Below, in pieces: positions 40,714 to 42,838 of a DNA stretch of 42,838 nt (position 1 is the stretch's first letter; each line of letters begins with the position of its first letter). The notes below the pieces were generated by a model. It was not told the DNA's origin. It worked only from the letters and a program-made list of their open reading frames with translations, and did no database searches. The translations under genes and the position numbers were made by a program. Where the stretch lies: contig NZ_VFVR01000019.1 in the NCBI RefSeq assembly GCF_006442205.1, positions 1 to 42,838 on the forward strand. Direction: 5' to 3'. This stretch comes from Mesorhizobium sp. B2-3-12 (GTDB lineage: Bacteria; Pseudomonadota; Alphaproteobacteria; Rhizobiales; Rhizobiaceae).

Positions 40714-40728
40714 TTAAGAAAGGCTTAA
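40714..40728 (+). promoter_or_regulatory. CtrA binding site, near GT2 promoter
   Basis: TTAA-gaaaggc-TTAA matches the CtrA consensus and lies 5 bp before the TTGACT candidate -35 box. That position, close to -35, is typical of CtrA-activated promoters. Confidence 0.65.
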
Positions 40729-40781
40729 TTTAGTTGACTCTAATTGAGCGTGAGCGGATTCTGGAAGCTAGGTAAAAGGTT

Positions 40782-40802
40782 GTCAGCCGTCGTTCGGCTG
40801 AC
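40782..40802 (+). other. Hairpin in GT2 leader
   Basis: GTCAGCCG-tcgtt-CGGCTGAC has perfect 8-bp arms and a 5-base loop. It ends 13-19 bp before the ATGs at 40816 and 40822, so it would sit near the ribosome site of the message if those are the starts. Confidence 0.5.
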
Positions 40803-40821
40803 GCTCAGACTGGCGATGCGT

Positions 40822-42702
40822 ATGAGTGTTTCCGCGGACGTAGCAACCATCAGCGATAAGACCAGGCCGACACGCCGGTCTCGGGCGGCTCTGGCCAAGG
40901 CGGCGCGGAAGGGCCCTTTTCTGGTCCCCGTTCTGTCGGCCACTCAGCAATGGGTTTTGAGACTGGCGCTGGCTTTCTGGTTCGTCACCCTGGTTTTCTT
41001 CTGGTCCTGGTGGCTGCGGCCCGAGCATGTCGAATACATCGGACCCTACGCCTTCGCGACGATGGTGCTGGCCTGGCTGACGCTGATGCCGATGTATTTC
41101 CTGTTGTTCGTGCTTGTGTCGAAAAAGCCGTCCGAATTTTATACCGTCTCCGCGAGTTCGAGGGTGGCGATGGTGGTGACGAAAGCGCCATCCGAACCGT
41201 TTTCCGTGGTGGCGCGCACGCTCGAGGCGATGCTTGCGCAGGATTATCCTCACGACACTTGGCTTGCCGACGAAGACCCTTCGCAGGAGACGATCGCTTG
41301 GTGCAAGGCGCGAAACGTCCAGATTTCGACGCGGCGAGGCCGGGAGGACTATCATCGCATGACGTGGCCGCGCCGGACCCGTTGCAAGGAAGGCAATCTC
41401 GCCTTCTTTTATGATCACTACGGCTATGAACGCTACGACTTCGTCGCCCAGATGGATGCCGACCACGTGCCGACGCGGACCTATCTGCGCGAAATGTTGG
41501 CGCCCTTCGCCGATCCTGCGGTCGGCTACGTCTCGGCACCGAGCATTTGCGACAACAATGCCGCCGAGAGTTGGTCGGCCCGCGGCCGACTGTTCGTGGA
41601 GGGAATGCTGCACGGACTCCTGCAGTCCGGCTACACCAGCGTCGGAGCGCCGCTGTGCATAGGCTCGCACTATGCCGTGCGCACCGCTGCGTTGAAGCAG
41701 GCGGGCGGGCTTGGCCCGGAACTGGCCGAAGATCACTCGACCTCCATGCTGATCAACGCGACGGGCTGGCGCGGTGTGCATTCAATCGACGCCATTGCGC
41801 ACGGTGACGGCCCGCAGACTTTCGCCGATCTCGTCACGCAGGAATTCCAGTGGTCGAGGAGCCTGACCACCATCTTGCTCCAATACTCGCCTATGTATCT
41901 CTCCAGGCTGAGGTTGCGATTGAGATTGCAGTTCCTCTTCTGCCAGCTTTGGTACCCGTTGTTCGCACTGCTCGCGCTCTCAACTTATCTAATGCCGATC
42001 TACGCGCTGGTTTCCGGCCAGAACTTCGCCAATGTGATGTATCTCGATTTCATTATCCATTACGCGCCGAGTTCGATCACGCCGATCGTGCTGGTGATGA
42101 TGCTGAAGGCGTTCGCGCTCTCACGCCCGGTAACGGCCAAGGCCCTGAGCTGGGAGGGCATGCTGTTTCATTTCTTCGCACGCTGGCCATGGGTGCTGGC
42201 GGGCACCCTGTCGGCCGTCCGCGACCATCTGACTAGGTCGTTTGTCGATTTTCGCGTTACGCCGAAGGGGAGCGGCCCGAAGCATCTCCTGCCGGTTCGT
42301 GTCGTCATCCCCTATGTGGTGCTTGCCATCGGTGCGTCCTTGCCCGTTCTCCTTGTACAAAATCCGCAGAACGCCACGGGCTTTTATTGGTTCGCCGCCT
42401 TCAATGCAGTTCTATATGGCCTGCTGACGGTCGTGATCATTGCCAAGCACGTCACCGAGAACAAGATTTCCCTGCGGCCGAGCATCGGCAAATTTGCCTT
42501 GCAGGCTTCGCTCGCCGGCGTCGCTTTGGCGGCTCCGCTGGCGGGTTTCTACGGCCGGGGCCTGGAGGGCATTTACGGGCTGCAGCAGGGCGCCGGCTCC
42601 GTCCATCTCGTCAGGATGGCTTTCCCGGTGTCAGGCGCCGGCATGGGTAAAATAGGCACCCGCAACTTCTACTTCGATCCAAGTTGGGAAACGCCGCGCT
42701 GA
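40822..42702 (+). CDS. Cellulose-synthase-like GT2 glycosyltransferase
   Basis: A processive family-2 glycosyltransferase of about 626 residues in the inner membrane. Two N-terminal helices (about 44-64 and 75-100) precede the cytosolic GT-A domain. The catalytic motifs are ADED (150-152), DAD (212-214), AED (302-304) and QEFQW (340-344), the last replacing the usual QxxRW. At least five helices follow. It resembles beta-glucan/mannan synthases such as the rhizobial glucomannan synthase GmsA; the product is inference. Start uncertain: ATG 40822 or 40816 (no ribosome site), or TTG 40744/GTG 40750. I prefer ATG since the CtrA site and promoter lie upstream. Confidence 0.85.
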   Translation: MSVSADVATISDKTRPTRRSRAALAKAARKGPFLVPVLSATQQWVLRLALAFWFVTLVFFWSWWLRPEHVEYIGPYAFATMVLAWLTLMPMYFLLFVLVSKKPSEFYTVSASSRVAMVVTKAPSEPFSVVARTLEAMLAQDYPHDTWLADEDPSQETIAWCKARNVQISTRRGREDYHRMTWPRRTRCKEGNLAFFYDHYGYERYDFVAQMDADHVPTRTYLREMLAPFADPAVGYVSAPSICDNNAAESWSARGRLFVEGMLHGLLQSGYTSVGAPLCIGSHYAVRTAALKQAGGLGPELAEDHSTSMLINATGWRGVHSIDAIAHGDGPQTFADLVTQEFQWSRSLTTILLQYSPMYLSRLRLRLRLQFLFCQLWYPLFALLALSTYLMPIYALVSGQNFANVMYLDFIIHYAPSSITPIVLVMMLKAFALSRPVTAKALSWEGMLFHFFARWPWVLAGTLSAVRDHLTRSFVDFRVTPKGSGPKHLLPVRVVIPYVVLAIGASLPVLLVQNPQNATGFYWFAAFNAVLYGLLTVVIIAKHVTENKISLRPSIGKFALQASLAGVALAAPLAGFYGRGLEGIYGLQQGAGSVHLVRMAFPVSGAGMGKIGTRNFYFDPSWETPR

Positions 42703-42748
42703 GCGTCTCGTAAAACCGGTAACGGCCCCTCCGACTCTGCCTGCCTGA

Positions 42749-42786
42749 GCGCCGGTCGCAGTTATTGCCACCGGCGCGGAGCTTTT
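42749..42786 (+). terminator. Candidate terminator after GT2 gene
   Basis: GCGCCGGT (42749-42756) and ACCGGCGC (42770-42777) form a perfect 8-bp stem with a 13-base loop, followed by GGAGCTTTT. The T-run is short and not directly adjacent, so strength is uncertain. Confidence 0.5.
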
Positions 42787-42803
42787 GCCGGGCACCACAT
42801 GGC

Positions 42804-42838
42804 AAGACTCCCCCGGCCAAGACTCCCCCAGCTAAGAC
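42804..42838. repeat. 15-bp period tandem repeat at window edge
   Basis: AAGAC recurs at 42804, 42819 and 42834, exactly 15 bp apart, as AAGACTCCCCCGGCC then AAGACTCCCCCAGCT. The second unit is complete and the third is cut by the window end. Confidence 0.6.

Larger units (their letters stand above)
40216..40821. other. Divergent regulatory region of the polysaccharide locus
   Basis: This gap between the GH26-like and GT2 genes is unusually rich in TTAA. It holds two full CtrA-type sites, several GGTTAAC half-sites (about 40549 and 40688), a candidate promoter TTGACT at 40734-40739 with GATTCT 17 bases on, and a hairpin at 40782-40802. Short open frames in it are not protein-like. Confidence 0.6.

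Overview
The window looks like a high-GC alphaproteobacterial chromosome from the order Hyphomicrobiales, most likely Mesorhizobium or a close relative. The clues are the rpsF-rpsR-rplI/dnaB/radA/cvpA/purF block, the fab-mltG-yicC-gmk block, the lptF-lptG-lptD-surA-pdxA-rsmA block beside pepA-holC, a DUF995 protein, and short intergenic palindromic elements of rhizobial type. The assignment comes from gene content and recalled gene order, not from a search. No rRNA, tRNA, CRISPR array, phage or insertion sequence was seen. Most of the window is core genome with small accessory insertions.

Layout. 1-5.5 kb: two DMT-family transporters, a VOC/glyoxalase protein, a glutathione S-transferase with a histone-H1-like Lys/Ala tail, an OsmC-type peroxidase, a small exported protein and a frameshifted lectin-like secreted protein. 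5.5-12.2 kb (minus strand): dnaB, radA, cvpA, purF and a short-chain dehydrogenase, interrupted by a plus-strand DUF4826 gene. 12.4-16.9 kb (minus): an Rsm22-like methyltransferase, a YnfA-type membrane protein, cyclopropane fatty acid synthase, and the rpsF-rpsR-rplI operon with a clear terminator. 17.3-21 kb: a TadG-like von Willebrand protein convergent with an LTA-synthase-type phosphoglycerol transferase. 21.2-28.3 kb (plus): fabD, a RelE/ParE toxin-antitoxin pair, fabG, acpP, fabF, mltG, yicC, gmk. 28.5-36.1 kb (minus): lptF-lptG-lptD-surA-like-pdxA-rsmA. 36.5-38.5 kb (plus): pepA-holC. 38.6-42.7 kb: DUF995 protein and GH26-like hydrolase (minus), divergent from a cellulose-synthase-like GT2 glycosyltransferase (plus).

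How the genes fit together. The centre makes fatty acids (fabD, fabG, acpP, fabF), modifies them (cfa), carries LPS to the surface (lptF, lptG, lptD), cuts peptidoglycan (mltG) and probably decorates a periplasmic or surface glycan with phosphoglycerol. Ribosome and replication genes lie between. The last 4 kb looks like a small beta-glycan synthesis and trimming locus, possibly an attachment glucomannan.

Most notable signals: (1) two full CtrA-type sites (TTAA-N7-TTAA) in the promoter region of the GT2/GH26 locus; (2) a toxin-antitoxin module with a perfect 20-bp palindromic operator inserted between fabD and fabG; (3) a PHO-box-like direct repeat upstream of the phosphoglycerol transferase; (4) a glutathione S-transferase fused to an H1-like tail; (5) a perfect 50-bp tandem duplication across the gmk stop codon; (6) a one-base frameshift in the lectin-like gene; (7) a terminator hairpin that ends directly at the ynfA-type start codon.
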